A program made the translations under genes and the position numbers. Below, piece after piece: positions 5,136-5,763 of a stretch of DNA of 5,763 nt. The stretch spans positions 1 to 5,763 of the forward strand of contig JAGRHM010000268.1 of the NCBI GenBank assembly GCA_020445005.1, read 5' to 3'. Under the pieces are notes generated by a model. The model searched no databases. It saw nothing but the letters and a program-made list of their open reading frames with translations, and was not told where the DNA came from. The DNA is from Candidatus Competibacteraceae bacterium (GTDB lineage Bacteria > Pseudomonadota > Gammaproteobacteria > Competibacterales > Competibacteraceae). Within the stretch, counting starts at the first letter, position 1. Each line of letters opens with the position of its first letter.

Positions 5136-5763
5136 ATGCCCGGACTGCTGTTAACCAGTGTGCTGTTGAACGCCTGTTCCGACTCCGCCGAAACCGGAGG
5201 ACGGTCGGCGCGCCACCCGACCGCCCGGATGCCCGACGCGGCGTTGCAACGTGACGCTGCGTCGATGACGACGCTGAATCCCAGCGCGGGCGTGCCCGCC
5301 GTAGCGGTGCGGCCGGTCGTGTCCGCGCAACAACGGCGGCTGACGCCGTTGATCGATGCTATCGCCCTGAGCGAAGGGGTCGATCCGACCCTGGTGCACG
5401 CGGTGATTTCCCAGGAGTCCCGCTACCACCCCCGGGCCGGCTCGCCGGCGGGCGCGGTGGGCCTGATGCAGCTGATGCCGGCCACCGCCGCCCGCTACGG
5501 ACTGACGCCCAACGAGCGCTACGACCCGGCGAAAAACGTGCGCGCCGGCATCCGGTATCTGAAATTTCTCAGCCGGAGATTTCATGGTCAACTGGACCTG
5601 ATCCTCGCCGGTTACAACGCTGGGGAAGGCGCGGTGCAAAAGTACGGGAACCGGATTCCGCCGTATCGCGAGACGCAAGACTACGTGCGCAAAGTAAAGG
5701 GTTATCTGGCGCTCTATCGCCAACGCCGTCGGCATCGCGTCGCGCATGCCCCGACGACGACCT
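5136..5763 (+). CDS. Lytic transglycosylase (SLT, GH23), conjugation-associated lipoprotein; 3' end cut
   Basis: Peptidoglycan-cleaving enzyme that would open the wall locally so that the transfer channel can be built. The visible 209 residues have a lipobox (LLNAC, Cys14), a low-complexity linker to about 68, and then a full SLT domain. The catalytic Glu is E94 in ISQES, followed by R-Y-H-P-R, GAVGLMQLMPATA (106-118), the AGYNAG loop (158-163) and Y-R-E-T-x-x-Y-V (177-184). A basic tail runs off the window edge and no stop is seen. ATG 5136 has GAGG 9 nt upstream. An in-frame TTG at 5121 overlaps the previous TGA (TTGA) and adds MRSLA, which would give the signal peptide the positive charge it otherwise lacks. 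I leave the choice open. Family assignment is secure; the operon context gives the conjugation role. Confidence 0.88.
   Translation, partial: MPGLLLTSVLLNACSDSAETGGRSARHPTARMPDAALQRDAASMTTLNPSAGVPAVAVRPVVSAQQRRLTPLIDAIALSEGVDPTLVHAVISQESRYHPRAGSPAGAVGLMQLMPATAARYGLTPNERYDPAKNVRAGIRYLKFLSRRFHGQLDLILAGYNAGEGAVQKYGNRIPPYRETQDYVRKVKGYLALYRQRRRHRVAHAPTTT

Noticed and set aside
5151..5747. Long minus-strand frame (198 codons) opposite the lytic transglycosylase.
   Set aside because: Shadow of a GC-rich gene; the plus strand has all SLT motifs with the catalytic Glu.

Overview
The window looks like GC-rich chromosomal DNA of a gammaproteobacterium (inferred from protein style and GC-rich codon use). 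It holds two different kinds of region. No RNA gene, CRISPR array or tRNA-type attachment site was seen.

Left part (1 to about 1875): an ordinary chromosomal region in partial decay. A TonB-dependent outer-membrane receptor gene runs off the left edge on the minus strand (1-239). A small stand-alone histidine phosphotransfer (Hpt) gene follows on the same strand (351-752). Facing right is a broken gene for a CPBP-family (CAAX/Abi type) intramembrane protease (889-1875). Its three active-site motifs are still readable, but it carries an in-frame amber stop, a one-base frameshift and a 113-bp MITE-like element with 17-bp terminal inverted repeats. The element sits in a duplicated TA. Removing it with one TA copy restores the reading frame to a natural stop, so the insertion can be reconstructed to the base.

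Middle part (1876-3641): a minus-strand gene for a 367-residue protein with a PAS-like N-terminus, two separate helix-turn-helix-like segments and a Pro/Lys/Arg-rich tail, followed by its own rho-independent terminator. Upstream lies a 501-bp divergent intergenic region that ends in a very AT-rich island (18 G/C in 110 bases) with an operator-like palindrome over a candidate promoter.

Right part (3642-5763): a tightly packed plus-strand operon of four genes: a PilL N-terminal-like protein, a small cysteine-rich lipoprotein, a TIGR03759-like periplasmic protein and an SLT-family lytic transglycosylase cut by the window edge. Stop and start codons overlap (ATGA, ATGA, possibly TTGA). This order is typical of the start of the transfer module of GI-type (PFGI-1/ICEHin1056-like) integrative conjugative elements, so the right part is probably one end of a conjugation gene cluster. 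The divergent PAS/HTH protein is a reasonable candidate regulator of it, but this is inference.
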